Source: Struthio camelus (lineage: Eukaryota > Chordata > Aves > Struthioniformes > Struthionidae). From it: a stretch of DNA of 64,000 nt. The stretch's first letter is position 1; each line of letters begins with the position of its first letter. Below, in pieces: positions 14,401 through 29,400 of this stretch. The stretch lies in assembly GCF_040807025.1 (NCBI RefSeq), contig NC_090953.1, positions 21,560,997 through 21,624,996 on the forward strand, in the 5' to 3' direction. A model generated the notes under the pieces. It was not told where the DNA came from. It did no database searches and saw nothing but the letters and a program-made list of their open reading frames with translations. Made by a program: the position numbers and the translations under genes.

Positions 14401-17400
14401 TCCAAGTATTCTCATATATCTGAATGTCTAATACACCCACGCTACAAAAATTAATCACTGAATTTTATTCACTAGAAGATGCTGTAGGTTAGGATGCAGC
14501 ATCAGCCGGGTTAGCTAAGCAAGTGGTAAAAAAAACACTTATGTCCTCTTTCTGATGTTGGTGAAGCTGTACAGAAATAACAGTTTGAATTTCACTGGCA
14601 CAGGAACAACCTAAAAGGGAAATCCAAATTGTGCAAGCACGTACAGAAAGAATCAGGCTAGTTAGTGCTTTATCTGTCACTTCATCCACTTCAACATACC
14701 TTGCTGTAGACAAATAGCACTGACATAAAATTGGGAGGCTCTTGTCTGTTTCCCACATCTTCCAGTGATAACATATTGTACAATAGCTTCTGTGAGACTG
14801 GAACAATTAGGCCCGTAGCAGAGAGGCTCAATTTGTGAGCGTCTAGAGTATTTTGAATATACTCAGAGTTATGAGACTCAAGTAGGTCACTGAACATGCT
14901 AATCAGCTGGGGCACAACTTCCAGGATGTTAACACCAAATGCTAATTTGCTACACTGTCAGACTTACCAAAAGAGGAAGAAACCCCAAAACCCCCACTTA
15001 AAAAAAAGCAAATCAGAAAGCTTACCCAGCAAAAATTGTTCCAACAGCTGAAATGAACCATTCTGGAGAATTAAAGCCAAGGATTCCTACGCTATGGAAT
15101 CGTTCAAGACCAAGCTTAAAAATAATAAGCATAAGGTTATAAAATAAGGCATGCTGGAGAGAAAGTGGCACAAAACATACACACAAATCCTAGACAATTT
15201 TGATTTATTTTTTTTTGGTATCGACAAAACATGTTCCCCACAGCTGTACTGTATGTATGTATCCACAATAAAACCAGAATTTCTGTCAGAAATTAACATG
15301 ACCTAAACTTTCCACTACTTCCTCCTGTCTGCTTGAGCTTTGCTGCCCAAAAATGTCTGAAAAAACAGAACTTTTCAATATGCACAGGAACATAATGAGT
15401 ATTAATCTTATCCTGTGTTTAGAATGCTTTCAAAATCGCCTTTATCTTGCCCAGTTCATGAGGGGATTGCTGTCTTTCACTTACTCTTCTTTTTATAATC
15501 CTAAGGCCACAGGCTGAACTTTGTACCTAGGCCTGAGTGAGAGTCACATGGCAGCTCTGTACTTGCACTGAAGTTCCTCTGAGAGCAATACTATCTCTTT
15601 GACCAAAACGCTCAGCTTACTCTCTAGGCCAGTGCAAATTAGAAGAAGCTAGGGCCTTTAACGAGCTCCCTCAGCTCATCCAGATGATCTTTGTCCTCAA
15701 AAGCAATAAATGCATGGTTGCTCATGTAAAAGAGCTAAAGGTCTAAGGTGCTAAGACGCTGCCCTGTCCTTCCTTACTAGTCTTCAAAAAGAGATACACT
15801 TTCTTGTGCTCTCCATCTTGTCCACAAGGAACAGGAACACAATCTTTCTTAAGAAACACTTTCTAGACCATTATTTCTAGAACCACACCTAAGAAGCGCA
15901 AAATGTAGAGGTCATGCAATCATCCTGTGGCACACGCTCCAAAAGAAAAATAATTTAAGGACTCACAACACTGCAACTCTGTGACCGCTAGACTCTCCAT
16001 ATACAAACATTTCCATCACCTACTGCTTTTGCCACACTTTCTATTAAACAGAGGTATCGACACTACCTGCTATTTGGGAACTTGCTACTTAGATTGTTGA
16101 AAAACACAATATACACTTAATAAACTACGTATTACTGAAATATATTAACAAGTGAAAATACCTAAGCTCCTTCTTATTGGTATGATCAAGCATTAAAAAG
16201 AAAAAAAAAATCACTAGGTAACTCAGGAGTACAAAGGCTGGCTGAATTGTCAAAGACCTTAAGTCTACCTTCCTTACAGAGGAAACACTCCAGTACCACA
16301 TCTTGGTCTAAAACCCAGTCAAAGGTGTTAGATACTGTAGATACTGAACTGCAGAACTGCTGTTCTTGCTAGCAAGGATGGAGGATGTGACTGCTGCTCA
16401 TCGTGAGAAGTGAAAAATCAACAGTTAGTAGTAAAAATTCTTTGGTTTTTGAGGAGGTAGAAAGGCAGAAAAGGGAATTCATTCTGTTTTCTGTGCCTAC
16501 CTTTAAGAAGCTTTTGGCTGCTTTTCGGGAGAGGCAATAATACTCTGAAAAAGTGATCTTCTCCCACTTTCCGTTCTTTTTGCTGGCCAAAGCGTTAAGA
16601 GACCCATATTTTTCTAGGCTCTCTCTGAACATCTGATGAACTGTTATTGGAGCCTGTGGACATGAGTTATCTATTCTCAGTCTGACTCCGCCATCAGCAA
16701 AGGAAGTCCACAAAGACTCTGTAAAACAAAGCATTACCAAGGTTTTCTATCAATCAGTGAAAAAGTACTGTGTTACTGCGCACCGAGAGGGTTGAATGAA
16801 GACTGCAGAACTAAGGGTGCTTCTGGTGCTTCCCACCTTTTCAGTGAAGCACTTTCCAATTTTATAACTTTATCAAAAATTCCATATAGAAACAGACATC
16901 TTCTATTAAAAACACAACACAAAATGTAAGAATTGGAGTGTCATTGCACAGAATTATGCTGCTCTTCTGTGTATTACAGGCACACTACCAGCTTCTGGAG
17001 AATCGCACTTTGCCCATGCTCAGCCCAGCACAATTCTCTGTCCCTTGTGTTAACGAACAGCTGAGAAGCAGAAAACTGTGTGCTGATCGGAAACCTCTGT
17101 CCCTGCTCAGCATTCAAGCTCCTTTTGCTTGTTGTAGCCCTACCTCCTCCTAACCCCACAGCTATTCTGCTGGCTCTTGCCCCTGTCCCCCCCTGCTTCC
17201 CACACTTCTTGTCCTTGGTCATCTGCCCTCCTGCCTACTCTCCTCCACTCTGCCTACTCTCCTGCCTTGCCCTGTTTCCAGGTCATCTTTTGCCTCCTTC
17301 TGCTCCTGCCTTTCTCACCCCAATTATCTTTCCACCGTCCGCTTTTTTATATGTTTCCTCCTCCTCTTTGACAGGTCAAAACCAGGAAGCACCAGCTAAT

Positions 17401-20400
17401 GTCACTTTGCTCTCACCATTGGTGCCAAGGACTGTAGCAGTCCTGGCATTCAAAACAAATGCCTGTCTGAAAGATCCTGCTCGGCTCTTGCAAGCACAGT
17501 AAGCAGCAGACTCCGTATAAATAAGCCCTTCAGAGAATTTAGGGGTTAGTAAGTTGGCAAAATCTAGGTGAATTTTCACAAGAAAGACAAAAAACCCACT
17601 GATGAGACTCCACTGCAAAACAGCTGTTTCCTAGACTTTCAAACAAAATAGTACAGGAACATTCTAATAACATGTTTTCCCTTAGATTTGTTTTCATAAA
17701 TTGAGAAATACGTTTAACCATAACTGTAAAAGTATGTACGTTCTACACAGGGCTGGTGGAAAATTTCAGACCAAACAACTTAGGTTTGACAGAATTAAGA
17801 GTAATGGAAAATGTGGCTTTTTGAAATTTCTGATACACGTTTACAAGTGCCATTATTGTCTTTTACTCACCTTTTGGAAAGCAAGAACTGTAAAGAATAC
17901 TCAGCTAGTGTCTATACTGGCTGCTTGTAACTCAGGAGCGGGAAAAAGCAACTCTGGAGTGTTTGGAAGTATAGCATGCTTCACGTCCCTCCCAGCTGCT
18001 ATTCCTCCGGTTGCTTCATGCAGGGCCTGGAAACTACCTCTCTGAGGGAGTATTTCCTCTGGCAATATATGAACACATCAATCATACCTGGATCCACATG
18101 AGCTCTCGAGAACACCCTTGCAGCCTCCCTCAAGCCAGGCTTGCAACCTGCACAGGTAACCAGAGCCACAGCAAGCTACTGTAAGCTCACAACATTGTGT
18201 ATAGAAAACTTCCTCTTGGAAGAAAAAGAAGTTTCATTATTCAATTGCATAGAAAAGCTCAGTCTTAATCTGCTGACAAAGCACAGCTGTCACACAGAAA
18301 AATACCAAAACTAGTCTGGTTTGCTGCTAAATGTTCTGTGAACCTGACCATTTTTAAAGATTTCACTGACCCGTCTAAGAATATTTTGGAAAACTGGCAG
18401 GCTAAACTCTAGCATTGGCAAAGCGTTTTAAAAAAATAACTGATTCAGCTTTCTGATACCCCTTTGCAGGTAAGGAGATAAAGACACTGGTGCAGAAAGT
18501 GAACTGAGCTGTCGCAGGTGCAACGTGTGTCAATAGCACAGCCCAGGATTACTGCTCCTGACTCACATTACGTTCCATTCACGTTCCTGACTCCCAGCCT
18601 TGTATTTCTTCTCTTGACCATCCTGACCAACAGAAAGTAATGACGACAGCGGTAAATAAAGCAAAGCTGCTTAATCTCCATGTGCCTTCATTTTCTCACT
18701 TGTAAATTACATATAATGATGTTCAAAACAAAGGTATGGAACTTTATCAAATTTTATTGTATGTTTTGAGGTCGGTGGACGAATGGCATCATAAGTTCAG
18801 CCAGCTCAGAAAACAAGTAGCTACAGAGGACTCTAGACAATGGATAGCAGGATTTTATCAAAGAATAAGCAGTGGCACCCCATAAACCTTTTAAAAGCAG
18901 GGAGGGCAAAGCAGGTGTTTCTGCACTGAACCCCAAGCCTTGTGTAAAAAAGATGAGAGAGATGCCCCAGAGATGAAAGCTAGCGATGATCCAAATGCTT
19001 ATTTTCTGCAGGGACATACCAAAGCCCACATGGAGAACTCTACATTATGTTCTGGCTTCTAAAAGAACAAGACGGGAGGCAGTGCAGGTGTGGGTAGGCA
19101 CAGGTCGGTGAGTGCGCTATTGAAAACAAAATCACATCACGTAGAACTAAAAAAAAATTCTTGACCAAAGATAGCAGAAGTATGTCTTCAAGGCAACTGA
19201 AAATATTAGCAACATCCCTAGAATCACTTTGCAAAAGTTGCATAAATATGATCTTTCTTTTCACTGCAGACATACAATAGATAGTAAAATAGAGCGTCTC
19301 CAGAGAGAAGAGCTAAAATGTCATACCCTTAAGATACCTATACACATATACCAAAAAAGTACTTGAAAACTTGGCCTCATGTTGCTTTTACTTATATTTT
19401 ACTGAAATCAGGAAAAAAAAATGCATCTTTGATTTAGACCAGAAAGACTAAGAACAGAATCAGTCTCTCAGAGACTCAAGGAGTTACCTTAATACTATAC
19501 CATATATATGGAAAAGGAATACAAATTTGAACACCAGTTCAGGGTCTGTGCTTGCATGAATTTGCATGTAGAAATTAAATCGAAAATAGTTCTAAAATCT
19601 AGAAAATAAGCCAAAAAATTCTAAAGGATCTAACTGTTCCCTCTCAGAGGATTTGTAAAAACAACAGAACACAAACAACATTGTCTGCTGTCAATTAGCA
19701 GAGGGACTTTGTGACGCAGAAAGAGCCTGGGAAGGAAATTATGCCTAAATACTGAATGAAATGATTATACATTTTGGGAAAAGCAAAAAAGTTGCCCTGT
19801 CTAGCTGGTATCTGGATATTCAATTGCAATGTCCAGGTTGGAAATGAACTCAGCACCATTTGAAACCCAAGGGGAAATCAAAATAAAGATCCTTTAAATA
19901 CACTATGAATGTTGATACTTTATACACCCATAGGTTTACTGAGAGCATAAGAAAAAAATAAGCCAGCATTCCAGCTCAAAGTACTTAGCAGAACCCAACT
20001 GAAAAGTTCCCTAAATGCAAGTAATCAAAAAGGAGCATCTGTCCCCCTCCTCTTGCCTCCAACAACTCCTACTACCTGCGTTACACTTTGCACCCAAAAT
20101 GCTTTTTCATTCGCTAGTACGTGTCCTTGGCTCATGTCTCATGTGAATTCACTGAATGTCAGAGCTGGTCAGAAAACGTTTACTCCTAAAGAAAACTATA
20201 TTGTCAGATAAAATAAAAAGAGCAGAGATTTTATTCAGACAAGTACTCTTTGACCTTGACTCTGGGCCTCTTCAAGTGTTTTTTTTCCCCTGACATTCTC
20301 CTCTAAGGAGAAATTCCATGATCGGACTAAATCTTCCATGATTCACTGCCTTTGCTGCTGAAGGAAAATGCAGTCCAGAGTAGTCTCATACGTACAGTGC

Positions 20401-23400
20401 ATAAGAGGAAGACTGTACTGCAGTTTCTACAAGGAGCTGCTGTAGCACATCTGATCAAAATATTCTGGATTTCAGGCAGGCATTTTTTTCCAGCAAAGTG
20501 CAAATTTTCAACAAGGAACTTTTCATGAGGAAAAATAAAGACTTTGTTTACCATGTAAAAAAAAATACTTCGAAAGAATGTTTGCAACCCACTTTTCACA
20601 ATTTAATTCTAAATTTGTGCGCTATTCACAACTGAATACTGATCTATAAAAGTGCATTTGTTATTCAACTATTTTCTACCAAATTGGAAATAATACACAA
20701 CGTAAACACACAGCACTTTCTGTATTTTTATAAGCCAATTGTTTGTTATTCCTTTCCACAGCATGTGACTGAACGGGTGTGACACCGTACAGGCTTTCTC
20801 TCCCAGCCTAGATTCTAAAAAGCTGTTTTAAATAGATAAACAAACAGCAAGTCTGCATATTTTTTCATTTGAATAATCAGTTTTGGCTGAAACTGCTGGA
20901 CCTTTGGGATGTGTGAGGGAGACTGTACACTGGTTAAAAAACAAACAACAAAAATTAAAACACAGATCCTATAGTCCTTAAGGCTAATCCATGAATGAAA
21001 CCTCCTCTCTGTTCACTACCTCCCTTGCAAGCGTTCCGGTGACTGCCAGAACGGATTTGTGAATGGAAATGAATTCTGATGTTTATGGAGGAAGAACTCT
21101 GAGAGCCATACAAAATGCAAAAGCACCAAGGTCACCTTCCGGATGAGTAAACAAACAGGCAGGCTGCAGATGCCGAGTGTGGAACGGCCCTGCTGGGTGA
21201 GCTGAGCAACTCCAAGCGATGCTCTGCAGATGTGAGAGCAGGGAAGCAGCAACCAAAACAGTAATTGAACTTCTGCCTGAAACTGATTCAGTTGTAACTC
21301 ACAAAACAGTATCTTGATTATACACCAGTTCCAGCAAAACGCTGCTTTGATCTAATGACAGGAGAAGGTATTCAGCTGTTCGCTGGAGGTGTTTCTTATG
21401 GACGGTCGTCAACCCGGATTCCACAGCTATGATGCCATCCCATTCTGCTGACAATACAAATATAATCATTCCTCCTCCTACACCGACCCATTATTTTTTT
21501 TATTTTCTTCAAGACATCTTTGGCACTAAATGCTAAACAACTCATTACTGAAACCTGGGGTTGAACGCATACAGGCTTGAGTCTGAGAGCTTTACATTGG
21601 TGTCAAATGTCCCCTTGTGCAGATCAACAGACTAAACCAAGAATTATAAAGCTTCCGAGTTTCACGTGAACCTCAATACATCAGCCAGAATACATGCACA
21701 GTGATTCTTGAAAGCAAACAAAAAAGCTTTCCTTATTGCTTCCCTTGCCTCAGCTGAGGGGAGGGTTCTGGTCTACTATCAGTTTTCTACACTAACCCTG
21801 TAGCTTTTAAACTCCCAAACAGAAAAGACTTAATGAATAGCTGAATTTTTGTTTAATTAGCCAAAAACCACAGAAAGATTTCAGTTCATGGAAACTTGTT
21901 GTATCTTTTCCAGCAGAAGAAAAAGGAACACATACGAATGGCAATAAAATACATTGTTCCACAGATGCAGTGAACTACTACTAACGTGGATTAGAGAAAC
22001 AAGAAATCCTCCAAAGAATGCTTCTGCAAACTGACACAGAGGGAGTGGTGCAGCGGAACACACAATTAAGTTTAAAATAAGCTTCATAACAATAGTGACA
22101 CTGCGAAAATTGATTACGATGCACAAAAATGGAAATGTGTGGAGGGTGTAATCAGGAACAAGCTATTCAGGAGGAAAACACTGCTACAGAAACATTGCCC
22201 AGGCATGCAGGCGTACAAATAGGAAAGCCAAAACTCACCTGGGGCTGAAACTGCTGAGGGACGTGAAGAGCCCCAGGAGGGGCTTCTCCAGGTACACTGG
22301 CAACAAATGAAAAGCCCAAAGATATCATGGGCAACTTTCTGTCAAAAGACATGGAAAGGACTCACTGCCTTCTTTACCTTGGTATTTACTGGCAAGACCT
22401 GCTATCAGGCTTCCTGGATTTCTGTGCCTAGTGGCAGCAGAGAAGTACTACCTACAGAAGAGGAAGACCAAATTAGAGATCACTTCAGCAAACAGGACAA
22501 ACAAGTCCATGGGCCTAATAGGATATATCTGAGAGTACACTGAGACACCAGGCCAATGTCATTGCAAGGCTGCTCTCCATCATTTCTGAAAAGGCATGGC
22601 AACCTGGGCAGGTCCCCAGTGACTGGAAAAAGGCAAATGTCACCGTCATCTTCAAAAAGGGAAAGAAAGAGGATCCAGGAATTATAGGCCAATCAGACAC
22701 ACCTCAATCCATGGGAAGGTTATGAAACAAATTCTCCTGGAAACCATTTCTACTTACAAGAAGGTGACTAGCACCAGCCAGCATGGATTTACCAAGGGAA
22801 AAGCATGTCCGAACAACTTGATTGCCTTCCACGAGGAGATGACTGGCTCTGTCGATGAGAACAGTGGGAGAAGGGACAGCAGCCTTTGACAAGGTCTCCC
22901 ATAGCATATTTGAGGGCAAACTAAGGAGATTAGGACCAGATGGTTGGACTACAAGGTGGGTGAAAACCTGGCTGAATAATTAGTTTCAAAGAACAATGAT
23001 CAACATTTCTAAGTCTAGCTAGCAGCTAGTTACAGTGACATTCTTCAGGGGTCAGTCCTGAGAACAATACTGTTCAACAACTTCATTAACTACTTGAACA
23101 ATGGAATGCACCCTCACCAGCTTCAGAGATGACACCAAATTGGAGGAATTGGTCAACACACTGAAGGGCAGGGCTGCCATTCTGACGGACCTCAGCAAAC
23201 TGGAGGAATGGGCTGGCATAAACCTCAAAGCACAACAAGGGTGAATGGTAAGTTCTGCACCTGGGGCAGGATTACCCCACGCAACAGTGCACAATGGATA
23301 CTGGCTGGCTCAGCAGAAAAAGGCCTGGGGGTCCTGGTGGAGAACAAGTTGAACGTGAGACAGCAGAAGGTCCCTGTGGATACAAAGGCTAACCACATAC

Positions 23401-26400
23401 CGGGCTGCAAGATCGTATCCAGCAGATCAAAGGAAGTGATTATTTCCTCCTGCTCAGCACTCATGCTCAGCCACACCTGGAGCAGTGTACAGTTTTCAAA
23501 GCCCTAGTGCAAGAGTGATCCTAACAAAACTGAAGCAAGCCCAGAGGAGGGACATCCAGATGGTCAGGGGACTGTAGCATACTATGTTATGAGGAGCAGC
23601 TGAAGGAGACAGGTTGGTACAGCCTGGAGAAGTGAAGAGGAACGGCAGGGTGAAATCTAACTACAGTCTGCCACACACTGAAGGGGGTGCTATAGAGAAG
23701 ACAAGAGTTGGATTCTTCTCAGATGCACACAGTGAACAGACAAGAGGCAAGAGACACAAGCTCCAGTTAAAAAAAAAATGCCTACTAGACAGAAAAAAAA
23801 AACCCACAGTGAGAGTGGCTAAGCACAGGGACTGAGAAGCTGGCGAATTTCCATCCTTGGATGTTTTCAAAATTCAGCTAACCAAGGCCATGAGCAACCT
23901 AATCTAACTTTGAAGACAGTCCTGCTATAAGCAGGAAGTTGGACTAGCTGCCCTCCAGAGGTCTTTTCCAAGCTGTATTATTTTGTGATCCCATTAGTAT
24001 AAAACCAGCATGCCTACGCTCTCATTTAACTTACGCTGGCTTTAAGCCAATATAATGCTTGCTGCCAACATAAGGTTACCCTGGATTTATATATGCATTA
24101 GGAAAACCAAAATCTGGCCTGGTTCCACAGGAATGGGATTCTGTAAATTGGTGGGAAATAATGGGGAAAAATAGTCCAAACAATTTGAAGTTCTCTTTGG
24201 ACAAATTTACTCCTGAGGCTGCAAAATATAGCAGTTACAAAATGAGAAAGACAGTTCTCCACAACTAGAAAACATCAGAATCTTCTTCTTTTCTCTTGAT
24301 ACACAAAGCAGACAACTGGACGGTGAACTCCCCTCCCTCAAAAGGCTTCGTATCTAATCACTAGGCCATTTCTACAAACATGTTCAGAGTCTTTGACATT
24401 CAGTTCTCACTTTGCACTCAGCATCTGTATAGCTATGTGATGTTTCCAAGTCAAGCACTGGTTCTCATTTAAATGGATAACAAGCAGTGCCACAGATTCC
24501 AAGAGTCAAATAAAAGACCAAGGCTAACTTAAATTGTAAGATCCTGATTCATCGACCTAGGAACGTATCTAGACTCAAATAAAGGGACTGCTTCATTAAA
24601 ATGAATGAGGTGTGACTTGTGTTTGCAGGAAAATTATGAGGGAACTGCTGGAACGGCTTCTACCCTCAGTTGTCCGCTCCACCTTTCTTCCAGAGGCTGT
24701 GATCACCACTGCAGGAGTGGCTGAATGGCATGTGCACTCCTTCCTGAGCACTGTGGTTTACAGCCCAGCATATTATTCTAAACTGCAGCCAGTAGCATCC
24801 TCTGGGAGAGACGCAGGCTGGATAGCTGATGGCAGTAACTAGTGTCCCAGATAAATTCTCTTAGAAAAATAGGTCAGAGCCTTCCTAGGCACACTCTCGT
24901 GCGCACAAGCAAGCACTCTGAGGAATGATAGCCTCAGTAACAATCTACATATGCAATGTGTGTCTCAAACAGCTCAATATCCTGAAAATTTGAAAACAGA
25001 GGAGTTAGTTATCACCTTCAGCCATTCAGATTAATCTCCTGCTTTCCTGAAAAACAAAAAGCAAACAGCCAGCAGTTCACTCCTTGGAAAGTAAGAAACC
25101 TATTGTATATCAAAGAATTGCTTTTGCATGTGCGTGTGCATGTGCACGTGCATGCACATGTTTATGCATAAAGTCTGCATACGGGATTCCTACAGAGCTC
25201 TGCCATTTCGTCAGCTTACAAGATCTGCTTGCAGTCGCTGTTCCAATTGCCTCATAGCACAAATATACCTTGTTTAAACAAACACATTCAGATACCAGTA
25301 GCAGTCTCACCAAGGTAACAGGGAGCTCCCTCAGGGCTGCAAACCTTCCACACAAGCTGTGAACGTTCTGTCAGTAAACCTGCTTTAAGTTGCATGGCAG
25401 CACAGGTAGGTTAATTTACCATTGCCCTTGCTGGCTTAAAATTACAGTTGTATGCACATACTACAACGTAACACAGAACTGACCAAAGTGTAGATAGTCC
25501 TTTACAGCCACCAGTTATTAGGCAGTACGCTGAATCCTCAACAGCTGACAGCTGATGAGCAGGCTGTGATGTCAAAGACAACACCAGACTTGGTAAGATC
25601 TTTATGGAATCAGGCTATTTTTCACTTTTATCTAGGAATCTTCTCAAATACAGATAAAAGCTGGGAGACACGACTGAATTCATGCAAGTTTACAAAAAGC
25701 TCCTGAAGAATTTTCAGTTGCCCTGATTCACTTCAATTAGATTTTATTTTTGGCTGCCCCTTCTTATCCCAGTCCTTAAAAACGGTCAGTCAGAATTTGC
25801 AAGAATATACACAAAGATTACATTAACAAATTCTAAAAACAGTTTGAATGTTCAAAGATCATCTTTCATATGCTTACCTGTTGGCTCTTTGCCTTCATCT
25901 TGGGTCTTCTCAAAATGAACCAGCAAATCTTTGGAAACAGTCTGTGCATCTGTAAATGTTCTAAAAGAAAATATGCTTATCAAAAAGTTATCAAGCAGTG
26001 CTAGCAGGAGCTACTGCAATCAACATACAAGATACCCAAAAGAACACGAGAACATAGCTGGCAAGTAGCAAGAAATATAAAAAGGAGAAAAACAGATAGC
26101 TCAGAGAAACAAAGAGCATTTTGCCTCTTAGTTGCAAGCTCCGATACAACCAGGTTAGAGAGCAAAAGGCCTTCAGTTAGCAAGGATCACATTCTTATTT
26201 TATTCAGTGGACTGTGGATTCAGCATAATGGAGTATAATAGATGGAGACACTAATTTGCCGTCTCCTCAAACTGAACAAGTGAACTGTACAAGTGAAAAG
26301 AAAGAATGAGCACTCTTAACCTTGACTACACTGTCAGTGTATTAATATCATGGCACCTGCAAATTTGCGCAGTTGATACGTGTTGAAGGTCTGAGGTTGG

Positions 26401-29400
26401 GTGGTTCTTTTTTAAGGACAGGAAAGGAAGGAGATTTAGTTCCAAATAATAATGAGACGATATTTCTCAAAAACTTTGCAAAAATAACAGCTTTTCATTA
26501 TCACACGGATGAAATTAACCCTTCTTGGCTGAAATTAACTAGGCAAAGTTTAACGCACAGATAGCACAAACTCAAAACAGAAAGTCTGCAAGGTAACAGA
26601 CTACAAAGGATTATACAAGCAAGAAATCAGAATGACCCCTGAGCATTTGGAAACAACTGGCTGCATAAAGCAATCAGATTGTGTTCATTCAGAGCAATCA
26701 CTACAGATTGCTAAAATACATAATGCTATTTATGAAAATCCTTACATACTAAAAAAATCATATGACATAGTGAACTGCATAATGAATTTTTTCAACGCCT
26801 ATATCGAGCCACAGTTAATACCAGTAGCCTGAATATACGGAAAGAAACCTTTTTCCTTCCATTATAGGCTTTAGTATGCAGCTTTTTAAAAGTTAGCTGA
26901 CTTCATTTAATACATCAAGGGGTAAGAATCAGTCTTCACAGGTCAAGAACAAGTTTGGATCATCTTCATTCCCTCGGAACAAGAACGACAGAAAAGTCCT
27001 GAGGGATACTGAAAAAGCCTTTCCCTTCTACAGTGTGATAAATTAACTCAAAATGTAGGAAAAAAAATATCCAGGCAATGCCCCTCCCAGCTGCCATATA
27101 AATAATAAGCAACTTCAAAAGCAATTTTTCATGCAGCCCAGAGTCAGCATTTGGTCCCATTGTTTGCTACCTATGTCAGACATAGGTTTTTTATCTTGTA
27201 CTTACAACACCGTTTTGTTGAGTAGCTACATGTGGGACACGCCTGGAAACTATTATTTGTCATTGACAATGAAATCATTCTCTAAGAAAGCTTTAACCAA
27301 GCTGGATCTCTTATACAAGAATTTAGCACAGGACAAGCTCTGCCCTGAAGAACTTTAAATCTGCAGGATGAGACATAAACTGTGGACAAGAAAGCAGCAA
27401 TGGGGGAAAACTGTGAAGGACATGTTAAGCTCTCTAAAAAGACTTCCGCAATTCTTCACCCATCAGAAGTGACGATCCCAGTTCATTTCCTCCCTTGCCA
27501 CCACCATGCTGCGGTCTTCAATGTCTCAGAGCGGAGGTACAGGTTGTGAACGCAACAGAAGGAAAATAAGAACGTGAGAAGGCTTTGTTATTCATCTGGG
27601 CTGTGAGGTTTTTTCCTCACGTGCCAGTATGTCCCATAAGGGTATTATGGGACAAAACGTGAAAGGGCTTGTCTGATAAGCAAAGAGTTAAGCTCTGAAA
27701 TTACAGTCACTGGAGGGTGGAGGCAGATGCTGATGAGAAACGGAGTAACTTAAGGACAAGAGGATTAGACTATAGAACTATTTTGAAAGGTAAATCTGTG
27801 TTTGATATAAGGGAAAATAGGACTTTACAAAGTGGGACTGCCCAGTGAGAATGATAGACCAGGGAGATACATTTGGGAATAAAACAAAATTATTAAACAC
27901 ATTAATAAATATGTGTTTGACTGTAATCTCAAAACACTTAATAGTTCAAACAGTTCCTGAAATAGTCCATATTTGAAAGAAAAATTACACTTGATGTTTA
28001 GAAATATGAACATTCAGTGCAACCTTTTCCTTTAAATATCTGTTGAATACTACCGCTTTTAAATGTTTATTATTTTGTAGAACAAACAAAACAAAGACAT
28101 ACTCAAAAGATAACTGAAGGTTACTCTTGTGGAAAACACCAAAAAAGCTTTCCGAAGAACACAAATCTGCTTAGTAGTATATCAGAAGAGCCTCCTTTAA
28201 GGTAACCCCAAACTTGTAATAATCATCATTAACAATTTTTCCTAGATCAAAATGTCTTTAGTTTGCTTAATTCCGATCTGTCTGGTATAATATACTGCTT
28301 GCCTTTACATTACGTTCCCTTAAACGCATCAATATAGTAGGAAAAAAAGCAACAAGTTTAAACTCGTAGACTCGCTCCGATAATGCTTCAACACGCAAAT
28401 GTTGTACGAGGAGCTCTATGCATCTAAGGTCTTCAGGAGTGTTTAAGTTAGTAACACCACATGCAAACTAGTTGTTACCTGCCTCTAGGGACTAAGGAGT
28501 CAATTTGAAAGGCTTTTTGCTCTGAAAGTGCAATGAAGAAATATTCTCCATCCCTCAACAATTTCTTGTGTGTATTCAGAACCATCACTGCTGAGTGAAA
28601 TAGTAAGTTTTAATGCTGTTTGTTCCTTTTAGCTTTTGTAAGGAGTTATACCTTTAGGAAACTAGGTAAAGAGCCATGGAAGATTATATTACCTGTAATT
28701 GTTCAAGTAAATCTAAACGGAGCAGAGTTCTGTGGGACTGCTCAACTCGAGAGCTTACTGAGCATACTGCGCCAAGGAGAGGACACACTGCAAAAATACG
28801 GTTTGATGGTGAGATGCACCATTAAAACCAAAATGCTCTGGAAATTTGGACTTTGACTGAAATTTGGACTTTGACTGGCCAAGTTATTACTAAGGCTGAG
28901 GTTCTGCAGAATTTATTCATTGTTATTAGTATAGGGACAGCACATTCCCAAATCCGACCACCAATTCAGAAGTGGATTTTCTGCATCTGATTTTTGCTTA
29001 AAAAAAAAAAAAATATATATATATATATATATGTATATTCCAAAGGTAATACAGGAAAACTCTACAAAGAACACACAAAGGATTTGAAAGTGGGACTTTC
29101 TTTACCAAGGCAATTGGACCAAATTACACAGTGCTGACCATCTGGAACTAAACCAAATGTACTTCTGTAAAACTCCCTTAACTGGAATGTTTTTTGAATG
29201 GCACAATATTTCCTAACACAATTTGGGATTTAAGTTCAAGGCATCATTCTATCAAGTCAGAACTCATTTGCTGCCTGAATACCACACGCATACCCTTCAC
29301 CCAAGACAGAGGGAGACCCCACTCAAGCTGACCAGCTTCTCTGGAGGTCTAGGGTAAATCCTAAACTAGCACAACTCACTTGCAGCTACTACCACTACTC

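Noticed and set aside
17080-17502. 140-codon plus-strand frame
   Set aside because: It falls in a pyrimidine-biased block where stops are rare. No conserved motif or splice context.
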